A model generated the notes under the pieces. The model did not search any database and had not been told where the DNA came from. It saw only the letters and a list, made by a program, of their open reading frames with translations. A stretch of 8,635 nt of DNA, from assembly GCA_963652075.1 (NCBI GenBank), contig CAVJRQ010000021.1:1-8635 (forward strand). Direction: 5' to 3'. The DNA comes from Phocaeicola_A sp963652075. Lineage in GTDB: Bacteria; Bacteroidota; Bacteroidia; Bacteroidales; Bacteroidaceae. This document shows, in pieces, positions 1-7,817 of the stretch; position 1 is the stretch's first letter, and each line of letters starts with the position of its first letter. The translations under genes were made by a program, and so were the position numbers.

Positions 1-27
1 GCTCACGGAATCCAAACGAGGAAGCCT

Positions 28-102
28 TTTTCCCGACCGGGAAAATATTTTTCTCCGACTGGAGAATTCCCGATACGGGGGAATCGACGATTTACGAATC
101 GT
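28..102. repeat. Chain of four short hairpin-forming palindromes
   Basis: Four inverted repeats follow one another with almost no spacing. TTTTCCC 28-34 pairs with GGGAAAA 39-45 across the loop GACC. TTCTCC 51-56 pairs with GGAGAA 61-66 across GACT. ATTCCC 66-71 pairs with GGGAAT 79-84 across a 7-base loop. ACGATT 87-92 pairs with AATCGT 97-102 across TACG. The first two share a CCGAC(C/T)GG core. Arm sequences differ while pairing is kept, which suggests a structured extragenic repeat array rather than coding DNA. Two forward frames are open from base 1 (one to a TAG at 172-174), but neither gives a recognisable protein. Function is unknown. Confidence 0.6.
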
Positions 103-190
103 GGCGACATGCCTCCAAACAGCTTCATGCCCCGAAACGAAACCTCCACCTGCCGCCCATACAGGTTGACATAGATGCATAAAAAATGAG

Positions 191-228
191 TTCCGCCCTG
201 GCACGCACCGTAAAGAGGCGTGGCGGAA
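191..228. other. Isolated two-part hairpin upstream of the ATPase promoter
   Basis: TTCCGC (191-196) pairs with GCGGAA (223-228), and inside it CACGC (202-206) pairs with GCGTG (218-222), leaving a 5-base bulge and an 11-base loop. Reading leftward on the - strand the structure is followed shortly by a run of T (complement of the A-run at about 181-186), so it could end a transcript running out of this region on the - strand. There is no good T-tract on the + side. A regulatory or purely structural role is equally possible. Confidence 0.3.
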
Positions 229-265
229 ATTGTCAATGCAAAAATATTGTTTTTCTCCTTTTCCC

Positions 266-297
266 TTTGCTTCTCCGTTATTATATCCTTATCTTTG
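266..297 (+). promoter_or_regulatory. Bacteroidetes-type promoter of the ATPase gene
   Basis: A -33 element TTTG (266-269) is followed after 20 bp by a -7 element TATCTTTG (290-297), which matches the Bacteroidetes primary sigma factor consensus TTTG / TAnnTTTG at the usual spacing. Transcription would start a few bases downstream, near 300-305, exactly where the 33-bp tandem repeats begin. The only gene it can serve is the ATPase at 432, giving a leader of about 130 nt. The second promoter in this window (1859-1890) has the same spacing. Confidence 0.65.
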
Positions 298-300
298 CGA

Positions 301-389
301 CGAAAAGTCCCTTGAAAAACGTGGGAAATTCCACGAAAAGTCCCTTGGAAAACGTGGGAAATTCCACGAAAAGTCCCTTGGAAAACGTG
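301..389 (+). repeat. 33-bp tandem repeat, 2.7 copies, in the ATPase leader
   Basis: Units start at 301, 334 and 367, each opening with CGAAAAGTCCCTTG. Units 1 and 2 differ at one base (A315 versus G348). Unit 3 stops after 23 bases at 389. Across each unit junction CGTGG and CCACG form a 5-bp stem with a GAAATT loop (320-335 and 353-368), so the array can fold as two identical hairpins. The copies are directly adjacent, with no unique spacers, so this is not a CRISPR array. Because 33 is a multiple of three, every frame reads through as an 11-residue peptide repeat. The array starts at the predicted transcription start and would be part of the ATPase mRNA leader. Confidence 0.85.
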
Positions 390-431
390 TACGGACGACA
401 CAGGCGAATACTATAAAAGATTAACAGACAG

Positions 432-1760
432 ATGTTTAGAAGGAAAATAGAGGATTGCCTGAAAACATGGAAGAATGACGGGCATAAAATGCCGCTCATC
501 ATCAAAGGATGTCGCCAATGCGGAAAGACGTTCTCCGTGCTCGACTTTGTCCATAAAAACTATGAGCATGTCGTATATCTCGACTTCTTCCAGCACCCGG
601 AATACAAGGCCGTGTTTGACGGAGGATTGGACATAGACCTCCTCTGCATGACCCTTTCCACCCTGATACCCGACGCGGATTTTGTAGCGGGTAAAACCTG
701 TATCGTCTTCGACGAGATACAGGAGTGTCCACGCGCCCGGACTTCCCTGAAATTCTTCAAGACGGACGGCCGGTATGACGTCATTTGCACGGGTTCCCTA
801 TTGGGGGTGAACGGCTACCAAACAAGCACGTCTCCCGATGCCCCTATCCCTGTTGGCTATGAAACCATCATTGACATGTATCCGATGGATTTCGAGGAAT
901 GGCTTTGGGCGAACGGGGTAAAGGGCATGACCATGGATTACCTGCGCCGCTGCCTGTTGGAACAGTCTCCCGTGCAAGAAGCCGTCCACCAAAGGATGCG
1001 CCAATTGCTGCTGCAATATTGCATTGTCGGGGGAATGCCGAGGGCTGTGAGCATATTTATGGAAACCCATAACATGCAAAGTGTCCTACGCCTGCAACAG
1101 GCCATCATCGACGAATACAAGATTGACATGCTGAAATACGCGCCGCAGGCGGACAAGCCTCGCATCAGGGAATGCTTCGAGTCGATACCGCGCCAATTGA
1201 GCAAAGAGAACAAAAAGTTCGCGTACGCCACCGTGCAGCCCAACGGAAGAGGGCGTGACTACCAAGGCAGCTTGCAATGGATAGAAGACGCGGGAATTAT
1301 CCGCCGCTGTTACAATCTGTCTACCCCCGAACTGCCGCTTGACGGCAACGCCATCCCCGACCAGTTCAAAGTCTATATGGCGGATACCGGCCTGTTCATC
1401 AGCATGCTTGAGCAGGGCACCGCCGCTGACATCCTTCAAGGCAATCTCTTCGGATACAAAGGAGCCATCTTCGAGAATCTCGTAGCGGACATCCTGGGAA
1501 AGATGAACCGCAAGCTCTATTATTTCCGCAAGGATTCCGGACTGGAGGTCGACTTTGTGACAAGATATAAAGGCGAATGTACACTGGTGGAAGTAAAGGC
1601 GAACAACGGGAACATCAAAAGCGCCAAGACCATCCTCGCCCATCCCGAGAAATACCATGTTTCCCAGGCCATCAAACTGGGGGACGTGAATGTAGGAACG
1701 GCCCCCGGCACTTTGATTCTTCCCCTATACATGGTTTTCCTGCTGGGAGACAAAGACTAA
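432..1760 (+). CDS. AAA_14/DUF4143 family ATP-binding protein
   Basis: This 442-residue protein has the two-part build of the AAA_14 plus DUF4143 family. The N-terminal P-loop has Walker A GCRQCGKT (26-33), Walker B CIVFDE (90-95) and a sensor-like ICTGS (118-122). The C-terminal part carries a PD-(D/E)XK-like motif: E372 and D374 in LEVDF, then E387-V-K389 in LVEVK. All of these key residues are present and the length is normal for the family, so the gene looks intact. Such ATPases are common and often multi-copy in Bacteroidetes; their cellular role is not established, and nuclease activity of the C-terminus is not proven. ATG 432 is the first start after the predicted promoter and places the P-loop at the usual distance from the N-terminus. 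The gene is transcribed alone, between its own repeat-bearing leader and a terminator at 1829. I see no link to the Sus-like operon downstream. Confidence 0.9.
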   Translation: MFRRKIEDCLKTWKNDGHKMPLIIKGCRQCGKTFSVLDFVHKNYEHVVYLDFFQHPEYKAVFDGGLDIDLLCMTLSTLIPDADFVAGKTCIVFDEIQECPRARTSLKFFKTDGRYDVICTGSLLGVNGYQTSTSPDAPIPVGYETIIDMYPMDFEEWLWANGVKGMTMDYLRRCLLEQSPVQEAVHQRMRQLLLQYCIVGGMPRAVSIFMETHNMQSVLRLQQAIIDEYKIDMLKYAPQADKPRIRECFESIPRQLSKENKKFAYATVQPNGRGRDYQGSLQWIEDAGIIRRCYNLSTPELPLDGNAIPDQFKVYMADTGLFISMLEQGTAADILQGNLFGYKGAIFENLVADILGKMNRKLYYFRKDSGLEVDFVTRYKGECTLVEVKANNGNIKSAKTILAHPEKYHVSQAIKLGDVNVGTAPGTLILPLYMVFLLGDKD

Positions 1761-1828
1761 GAAAACCGCCACATCCCCGTTGCCACAGTCCAACCAGGCT
1801 GCTGCCTTGTCAAAGCCTTCTCAAATGC

Positions 1829-1847
1829 AAAGAGCCGCGGGCTTTTT
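1829..1847 (+). terminator. Intrinsic terminator after the ATPase gene
   Basis: AAAGAGCC (1829-1836) pairs with GGCTTTTT (1840-1847) over a GCG loop, giving eight pairs including one G-U, with the T-run forming the 3' arm. It lies about 70 bp after the ATPase stop and just before the next promoter, which is where the two transcription units should be separated. The stem is short, so termination may be partial. Confidence 0.5.
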
Positions 1848-1858
1848 CCCTGCAAACA

Positions 1859-1890
1859 TTTGGACGTATGGAAAGAAATGCGTACCTTTG
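1859..1890 (+). promoter_or_regulatory. Bacteroidetes-type promoter of the susC/susD-like operon
   Basis: TTTG (1859-1862), a 20-bp spacer, then TACCTTTG (1883-1890) match the Bacteroidetes -33/-7 consensus. It is the best candidate for driving the three-gene operon starting at 2081. Transcription would begin near 1893-1898. No operator palindrome or ECF-type promoter was recognised next to it. Confidence 0.65.
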
Positions 1891-2080
1891 CAATACGTTA
1901 GAGTTGTGTTGGCAAAGTGTAAGCCTCATAGAGAGAAAAGAAACGAAGTGTAAAGTATTGGAAGAGAGACTACGCACAGAGAGAGGAAATTTCAGCCAAG
2001 CACCTACCTAAAAGAAAGAGGAACGGAAGCAAAAACCGTACTCGTGCAGAGAATTACGAACAACTTACATACACGTGATT
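1891..2080 (+). other. Long 5' leader of the susC-like mRNA
   Basis: About 185 nt separate the predicted transcription start from the susC-like ATG. The stretch is purine-rich (for example GAGAGAAAAG, AGAGAGAGGAAA and AAAAGAAAGAGGAACGGAAG) and holds no convincing ORF, riboswitch fold or terminator that I can identify. The bases just before the ATG have no clear Shine-Dalgarno sequence, unlike the two downstream genes. Post-transcriptional control through this leader is possible but not shown. Confidence 0.4.
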
Positions 2081-5000
2081 ATGAAACATAGGTTTTTATC
2101 GACTTTGGTGCTGGCGCTCGCCTTTGCGGCGCACATGACGGCACAAACGACCGGCACGGTCGGAGGAAAGGTCGTGGACGAGAACGGAGAACCGGTAATC
2201 GGCGCCCAGATTCAGGTGAAGGGCTCCAAGTCCGGTACGGTGACGGACGTCGACGGCAACTTCACGCTCCCCACAGCCAAACGGGGGGACATCATCGTAA
2301 TCAACTTTTTAGGCATGGGCACGCAGACCCTGAAGGCTGCGCCGAACATGAAAATCAGCCTGCAGCCGGAGAACTTCAAGCTGGACGAGGTGATTGTGGT
2401 AGCCTTCGGTGAGCAGAAGAAATCGTCGTTCACCGGCTCGGCCGGCGTGGTGAACGCGGACAACATCTCCCTGCGGCCCGTCAACAACGTGGCGGAGGCA
2501 TTGAGCGGCCAGGTGGCCGGCGTGCAGATGTACAAGTCGTCGGGCGACCCGTCGGCAACGCCTACCTTCCTCATCCGGGGCATCAGCTCCATCAACGCCA
2601 GCGTGACACCGCTCATCGTGGTGGACGGCGCACCGTTCGCCGGGTCGTGGAACGACATCAACCCGAACGACGTGGCCTCCATCACCGTGCTGAAGGACGC
2701 GGCCAGCAACGCCCTCTACGGCGCGCGCGGCGCCAACGGCGTCATCATGGTGACAACGAAGAACCCGCAGAAAGGCAAGACCGTCGTGACGCTGGACGCC
2801 AAGTGGGGATGGACGAGCCGCGCCTCGCAGGAGTATGACATGATAACCGACCCGGGACAGTACTACGAGATGCAGTACGCCGCCGTCTACCGCAACAACA
2901 TCGCCAGCGGCATGACACCCTACGCGGCGCACGTAAGCGCCAACAGCTCCATCCTGGGCAGCGACGCTTCATCGGGCGGACTGGGATACAACTGCTTCTC
3001 CGTGCCCGACGGACAATACCTCATCGGCGACAACGGCAAGCTGAACCCGAACGCCACGCTGGGCAACGTCGTGGAGTATAACGGAAAGAAATACACCATC
3101 CTGCCGGACGACTGGCTGGACGAGGCGATGCGCAGCACACTGCGGCAGGAGTACAACTTCAACGTGAACGGCGGCAACGACGCGGCGCAGGTCTACGCCT
3201 CACTGGGATACCTGAAGGAACCGGGCATCGCCTACGGGGCGGAAATGGAACGCTACACCGCACGCATGAAGACCACACTGAAGGCCAACGACTGGCTGAA
3301 GATTGGCGGCAACGTGAACTACGCACACACGGAATCCGACGCAGCCGGCAGCAATTCGGGCTACAACGTGTTCTACGCAGCAAGCCGCGTGGCCCCCATC
3401 TATCCGCTCTACATCCGCGACGGAGAGGGCAACATCATGACCGACGCCAACGGCAAGATGTACGACTACGGCAACGGCACCAACGCGGGACTTACCCGCC
3501 AGTCCGTGCAGAAGGAAATCAACTCCCTGCAGGAGGATCTTCTGCAGACCAGAAACACGGTGGCGAACTCCTTCTCGCTGACGGGATTCGCCGACATCAC
3601 CCCGACCTTCGTCAAGGGGCTGAAGGTGACGCTGAACGGCACGGTGAGCGACTATGAATACCGCTACACCTCCACCTACCAACCCTTCTACGGATGGAGC
3701 GCGGCCGCCTATCCCGAAGGCTACGTGGGCAAGTACCACTACCGCTCTTACGCCTACAACCTGCAGCAACTGGTGAACTACACACGCAGCTTCGGCAACC
3801 ACAACATGACGCTGCTGCTCGGCCACGAGAACAACCAGTCCACCACGGAGGATGTCTCCGCAGCGCGCACGGGCATGTACTCCTACTTCCAGAACCAGGA
3901 ACTGAGCGGTGCCATCAAGGATGATTCCGGCACGTCGAGCCAAAGCAAGTACAACACGGAGGGATACTTCTTCCGCGGCATGTACGACTACGACGGCAAG
4001 TACTACGGACAGATGTCCTACCGACGCGACGCCTCTTCCCGTTTCCATCCGGACAACCGTTGGGGCAACTTCTACAGCTTCGGCGGCGCGTGGATTGTCA
4101 CCAAGGAGAGCTGGATGGAGAAGTCCAGCCAATGGCTGGACATGCTGAAGCTGAAGTTCTCCCTGGGCCAGCAAGGCAACGACGGCATCGGTGACAACCG
4201 CTACATGAACCTCTACGAAATACGCAACAGCAACGGCGAGACGGCCATCACCATCTCCACCAAAGGCAACCCGGACATCACCTGGGAGACCAACACCAAC
4301 GTCAACGTCGGTGCGGAGTTCGCCCTGTTCGGCAACCGCTTGACCGGTAGCATAGAGTACTTCTACCGCAAGACGACGGACATGCTGAGCTACGTCTACT
4401 TCCCCAAATCGTACGGCTATGACGGACGCTACGAGAACGTGGGCGACATGGTGAACAAGGGCGTGGAAATCTCGTTGGGCTACGACCTCGTCCGCAACAA
4501 GAACCTGACCTGGAACGTCAACCTCAACGCGACGCACTACCGCAACGAAATCGTGAAGCTGAACCCCGAAAACAAGAATGCCGTACTCGACGGACACCCG
4601 GGCTACACCTCCGCATATAACTTCTACGGCGAGGGGCTGCCCATCTACAGCTGGAGAATGCCCAAATACGCCGGCGTGGCCGAGGACGGACAGTCGATGT
4701 GGTACAGGACCGACGCTGACGGCAACCTGACCACCACGAAGACATACAGCCAGGCGACCTACTACTGCTGTGGCGACCCCACCCCGGACCTCTACGGCGG
4801 CTTCGGCACGACACTCAACTGGAACGGTTTCGACATGGCCGTGAGCTTCTCCTACTCCGTCGGCGGCAAGGTGATTGACTACGGTTACCAGAACCTGATG
4901 GCTTGTCCGAGCGGTTCGGGCGGTGTGGGCTACAACTTCCACAAAGACCTGCTCAACGCGTGGTCCGAAGAGAACGCCACCTCCAACATTCCCCGTCTGC

Positions 5001-5278
5001 AGTTCGGCGACAGCTACGCCAACTCCATGTCCGACCGCTTTCTGGCCGACGGTAGCTGGCTCAACCTGCAGAACATCAGCCTGGGCTACACACTGCCCAG
5101 CAAGCTGACTAACCAATGGGGACTCGGCAAAGTACGCGTCTACGCCACCGCCGACAACGTTTGGCTCTGGACCAAACGCCAGGGTCTCGACCCGCGCACC
5201 AGCTCCACCGGTGAGCCGGGCACGGAGAACTACTCGTTCACACGCACCATCTCGGGCGGCATCACGCTCCAGTTCTAA
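2081..5278 (+). CDS. SusC/RagA-family TonB-linked outer membrane transporter
   Basis: This 1065-residue beta-barrel importer takes up a substrate delivered by its SusD partner, using TonB/ExbBD energy. The order of parts is typical. A signal peptide covers residues 1-21/22 (MTA-Q). A carboxypeptidase-regulatory-like beta-sandwich covers about 25-95 (GKVVDENGEPVIGA, then GTVTDVDGNF). A TonB box is at about 101-110 (LDEVIVVAFG). The plug ends with the SusC hallmark VASITVLKDAASNALYGARG at 198-217. The barrel finishes in GGITLQF with a terminal Phe. There is no N-terminal STN domain, so it should not signal to an anti-sigma factor. ATG 2081 is preferred over GTG 2075, two codons upstream, because it gives a clean basic n-region (MKHRF). 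The susD-like gene follows after 25 bp. A Cys pair (YYCCGDPTPD) in the barrel region is a mild oddity. The family call is secure; the substrate cannot be deduced. Confidence 0.97.
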   Translation: MKHRFLSTLVLALAFAAHMTAQTTGTVGGKVVDENGEPVIGAQIQVKGSKSGTVTDVDGNFTLPTAKRGDIIVINFLGMGTQTLKAAPNMKISLQPENFKLDEVIVVAFGEQKKSSFTGSAGVVNADNISLRPVNNVAEALSGQVAGVQMYKSSGDPSATPTFLIRGISSINASVTPLIVVDGAPFAGSWNDINPNDVASITVLKDAASNALYGARGANGVIMVTTKNPQKGKTVVTLDAKWGWTSRASQEYDMITDPGQYYEMQYAAVYRNNIASGMTPYAAHVSANSSILGSDASSGGLGYNCFSVPDGQYLIGDNGKLNPNATLGNVVEYNGKKYTILPDDWLDEAMRSTLRQEYNFNVNGGNDAAQVYASLGYLKEPGIAYGAEMERYTARMKTTLKANDWLKIGGNVNYAHTESDAAGSNSGYNVFYAASRVAPIYPLYIRDGEGNIMTDANGKMYDYGNGTNAGLTRQSVQKEINSLQEDLLQTRNTVANSFSLTGFADITPTFVKGLKVTLNGTVSDYEYRYTSTYQPFYGWSAAAYPEGYVGKYHYRSYAYNLQQLVNYTRSFGNHNMTLLLGHENNQSTTEDVSAARTGMYSYFQNQELSGAIKDDSGTSSQSKYNTEGYFFRGMYDYDGKYYGQMSYRRDASSRFHPDNRWGNFYSFGGAWIVTKESWMEKSSQWLDMLKLKFSLGQQGNDGIGDNRYMNLYEIRNSNGETAITISTKGNPDITWETNTNVNVGAEFALFGNRLTGSIEYFYRKTTDMLSYVYFPKSYGYDGRYENVGDMVNKGVEISLGYDLVRNKNLTWNVNLNATHYRNEIVKLNPENKNAVLDGHPGYTSAYNFYGEGLPIYSWRMPKYAGVAEDGQSMWYRTDADGNLTTTKTYSQATYYCCGDPTPDLYGGFGTTLNWNGFDMAVSFSYSVGGKVIDYGYQNLMACPSGSGGVGYNFHKDLLNAWSEENATSNIPRLQFGDSYANSMSDRFLADGSWLNLQNISLGYTLPSKLTNQWGLGKVRVYATADNVWLWTKRQGLDPRTSSTGEPGTENYSFTRTISGGITLQF

Positions 5279-5303
5279 AAACCTATAATAAGGAGAAACG
5301 ATT

Positions 5304-7067
5304 ATGAAGAAGAAATTGACAAAAACGGCCCTCGTGCCGATGATGATATGGGCTGCCTCGATGACGCTGACGCAAAGCTGTATTGACGAGGTGCAGCCTA
5401 CCGGCTACGCCACCGATGAGCAGATAGAGAGTTCGAGCACCACGGCGCAGAGCCTGGTGAACGGACTGAACGCCATGATGGTGGACCAATTTACCTACAA
5501 CGGCGACCAGCAGCCCTACGACTGGGGCTACCCCAGCCAAATGGTGCTGCGCGACGTGTTGGGCGGCGACGAACCCGTGGTGGGATACAGCAGCGACGGG
5601 TCGTACGGCGACTACCTCTACTGGATAGCCAACGGAGGCTACCTCACCGTGTTCCCGCTCTACACCTACTCTTACTACTACGACCTGATAGCCAACGCCA
5701 ACATCGTGGTGGACAAGTACGCCGACGAAGCGTCCGACTACAAGGAGTACGGCGGCATGGCATTGGCCTACCGCGCGCTGGCCTATCTGGACATGGCCCG
5801 TATGTTCGAGTACCGCACGACGGGTTTCGAGAGTCTGGACGGACAAGCCACCGAAGTGATGGGGCTGACCGTGCCCATCGTCACGGAAAAGACCACCGTT
5901 GAGGAGGCGAAAAACAATCCGCGCATGCCGTTCTACACCATGTACCGCTTCATTATGGACGACCTGAACCTGGCAGAGACCCTGTTGGCCGGCTACGAAC
6001 GTGATTCGAGGGTGATGCCCGACGTGAGCGTGGTCTACGGACTGAAGGCGCGCCTGTGGCTGGAGATGGCTTCGCGATTCGACCGGAGCGCCGAAGACCT
6101 CGCCACCTTCACGCAGCACCAGAGCGACAACGACGGCTACGGTGCCATCAGCGTAAGCACCGCCAAGGACTGCTACGCCAAGGCTTACGAGTACGCCCAA
6201 AAGGCCATGGGGTGCAACGGATACTCCCCGCTGACGCAAAGCGAATGGCACGACAACCTCACGGGTTTCAACACCGCCAACCACGCCTGGATGTGGGCCG
6301 CCTCCATGCGCAGCAAAGAGATGATTTCTTACCAATGGTACACATGGCTCTGCTGGATGAGCCCGGAGAGCCCGAGCTTCAGCTGGGGAAGCTACTTTGA
6401 CTCCTACCGCGCCATCGACGCATGGCTCTACAGCGGCATCAGCGACAGTGACTGGCGCAAGAAGAGCTGGGTAGACCCGGCGGATGCCGGCTCACTGGAG
6501 GTGCCCGAAGGCTACAGCACCATCCTCAACAACAGCGAATGGGCTACAATCCCCGCCTACGCCGGCCTGAAGTTCCGCCTCAACAACGGCGAACAGAGCG
6601 ACTACAACGTGGGACTTCTGTGCGACATTCCGCTGATGCGTGTCGAGGAGATGAGTTTCATCGCCGCCGAAGCCATCGCCCACGTCAGTGGCGTGGCCGC
6701 AGGCAAGACGCTGCTGGAGGGCTTCATGAACAGCTACCGCTACACGGACGGCAGCTACCGGTGTTCGGAAGCGGACGGAGGTTCGGAGATGGACACCTTC
6801 ATGGACGACCTGCTCACGCAGAAGCGCGTGGAGTTCTGGGGCGAAGGCCTGACCTTCTTCGACAACAAGCGTCTGGCACGGAAGATTACACGCTGGTACT
6901 ACGGCACCAACTACCCCTATTCGTACCAGCTCAACTCGAAGAGCGGTTACGTGGCTCCCTGGCTCAACTATTACATCTACGACTACGAGCGCGACAACAA
7001 CCCGGCCGTGATTCTGAATCCCGACCCGACGGACGCTGTGGCGGCTCAGACAGACTATGATTACTAA
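5304..7067 (+). CDS. SusD/RagB-family surface nutrient-binding lipoprotein
   Basis: This 587-residue lipoprotein forms the lid of the SusC barrel and binds the substrate at the cell surface. The signal peptide (MKKKLTKTALVPMMIW...) ends at Cys26 in LTQSC; the lipobox is atypical at positions -3 and -2, but a Cys here is standard for the family. The following residues IDE are acidic, as in exported Bacteroidetes lipoproteins. SusD hallmarks are the N-terminal segment with repeated YYYDLIANANIVVDKY-type helices, a TPR-like middle (AYRALAYLDMARMFEY) and the C-terminal QKRVEFWGEGLTFFDNKR (506-523). AGGAG at 5291-5295 lies 8 nt before ATG 5304 and supports this start. It sits between the SusC-like gene (25 bp upstream) and the lipoprotein gene (21 bp downstream), so it is co-transcribed. 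Aromatic residues are abundant, which suits sugar or peptide binding, but the ligand is unknown. Confidence 0.96.
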   Translation: MKKKLTKTALVPMMIWAASMTLTQSCIDEVQPTGYATDEQIESSSTTAQSLVNGLNAMMVDQFTYNGDQQPYDWGYPSQMVLRDVLGGDEPVVGYSSDGSYGDYLYWIANGGYLTVFPLYTYSYYYDLIANANIVVDKYADEASDYKEYGGMALAYRALAYLDMARMFEYRTTGFESLDGQATEVMGLTVPIVTEKTTVEEAKNNPRMPFYTMYRFIMDDLNLAETLLAGYERDSRVMPDVSVVYGLKARLWLEMASRFDRSAEDLATFTQHQSDNDGYGAISVSTAKDCYAKAYEYAQKAMGCNGYSPLTQSEWHDNLTGFNTANHAWMWAASMRSKEMISYQWYTWLCWMSPESPSFSWGSYFDSYRAIDAWLYSGISDSDWRKKSWVDPADAGSLEVPEGYSTILNNSEWATIPAYAGLKFRLNNGEQSDYNVGLLCDIPLMRVEEMSFIAAEAIAHVSGVAAGKTLLEGFMNSYRYTDGSYRCSEADGGSEMDTFMDDLLTQKRVEFWGEGLTFFDNKRLARKITRWYYGTNYPYSYQLNSKSGYVAPWLNYYIYDYERDNNPAVILNPDPTDAVAAQTDYDY

Positions 7068-7088
7068 TCATTAAAAAAGGAGAAAGAG

Positions 7089-7817
7089 ATGAAGAAGTTA
7101 TCTTTTCTACAATACACGGCAGGCATACTCAGCGTATGCCTGGCCTTCGCCTTGGCTTCCTGCGGCGACGACGACAACTACACGCCCGGCGAACCTACCG
7201 CCGAGGGAGCGGTAGGGGCTTATTTCGACAGCAGCAACAAGACATCGTTCACCCTCACGCCGGAGGACGAGAGTATAGAACTGACCGTGTCGCGCAACGA
7301 CACGAAGTCGGCCGCCGTGGTGCCCATCACAGCCACGGGCGAGGCGGCGGAGGTGATGCAGGTGCCCGAGAGCCTCTCGTTTGCGGCCGGCGAGGAGACA
7401 CAGACCTTGGTCATTGGTGTCAAGGACATTGAGGCCAAGAAGTTCTACAGCCTGACGTTGGCCATCGGCGAGTCGCAAGCCGACCACTACGCCGTGCAGA
7501 ACGGCGCGACGTCGTTCAGCTGCTCGGTGAGCAAGTCGCAGTGGATAAAGCTGAAGGAGAACATCCGGTTCTACTACTATTCACCGTACCAGGCGTTGCC
7601 GGACTGCTACTCGGAGCTTTGGCAGCTGGAAGGCATGAACAAGTTCTACTTCACCAACTTCTTGGGCAGTGCCGCAAACATGTACTTCACGCTCAGCGGT
7701 TCGGGTATAGACTTCAACGACGAGTCCACGTTAACCGGCGAGATAGTTCCCTCTTATGGCGAGGGTGCGGTCACCTACGACTATCCGGATTCCTATTACA
7801 AGGAGAACTACGTATAG
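7089..7817 (+). CDS. SusE-position surface lipoprotein, Calx-beta-like, cut short by an in-frame TAG
   Basis: The reading frame gives 242 residues. The signal peptide ends in the lipobox LASC with Cys25, followed by GDDDNY, an acidic stretch like the Bacteroidetes lipoprotein surface-export signal. Residues about 40-140 look like the Calx-beta-like/immunoglobulin-like domain often found in lipoproteins encoded after susD (ELTVSRNDTKSAAVVPITATG, then VPESLSFAAGEETQTLVI). AGGAG at 7078-7082, 6 nt before ATG 7089, supports the start, and the gene lies 21 bp after the susD-like gene as the last member of the operon. The stop TAG at 7815-7817 does not look like the natural end: the same frame stays open to TAA 8016-8018 with the same codon style. 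The full-length protein would be about 309 residues. The product probably aids substrate binding at the surface. Whether the truncated form is made or stable is unknown. Confidence 0.8.
   Translation: MKKLSFLQYTAGILSVCLAFALASCGDDDNYTPGEPTAEGAVGAYFDSSNKTSFTLTPEDESIELTVSRNDTKSAAVVPITATGEAAEVMQVPESLSFAAGEETQTLVIGVKDIEAKKFYSLTLAIGESQADHYAVQNGATSFSCSVSKSQWIKLKENIRFYYYSPYQALPDCYSELWQLEGMNKFYFTNFLGSAANMYFTLSGSGIDFNDESTLTGEIVPSYGEGAVTYDYPDSYYKENYV

Noticed and set aside
323..332. GGGAAATTCC resembling a eukaryotic kappaB site inside the repeat
   Set aside because: It is a chance match; the surrounding genes are clearly bacterial.
301..389. CRISPR array
   Set aside because: Repeat units are directly adjacent without unique spacers, there are fewer than three full copies, and no cas gene is present.
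3..401. 132-codon - strand frame with HVFQGTFRGIS repeats
   Set aside because: It crosses the tandem repeats, promoter and hairpin chain. Its repetitive peptide simply reflects the 33-bp DNA period.
186..416. 76-codon + strand frame starting at ATG 186
   Set aside because: The start lies upstream of the predicted promoter and the frame crosses it. The only ordered peptide is the translated DNA repeat.
1577..2011. 144-codon + strand frame overlapping the ATPase end and the leader
   Set aside because: It overlaps the DUF4143 domain out of frame, crosses the terminator and promoter, and its translation looks non-biological (Arg/Pro/His-rich).
2075..2080. GTG start for the susC-like gene
   Set aside because: ATG two codons later gives a normal signal peptide start; nothing supports the GTG.
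3200..5116. 638-codon open frame on the - strand
   Set aside because: It lies entirely antisense to the clear susC-like gene and has low-complexity Val/Ala/His-rich composition. Strong G/C third positions on the + strand remove stops in this antisense frame.
5283..6335. 350-codon open frame on the - strand
   Set aside because: It is antisense to the susD-like gene, has the same compositional artefact, and shows no recognisable domain.
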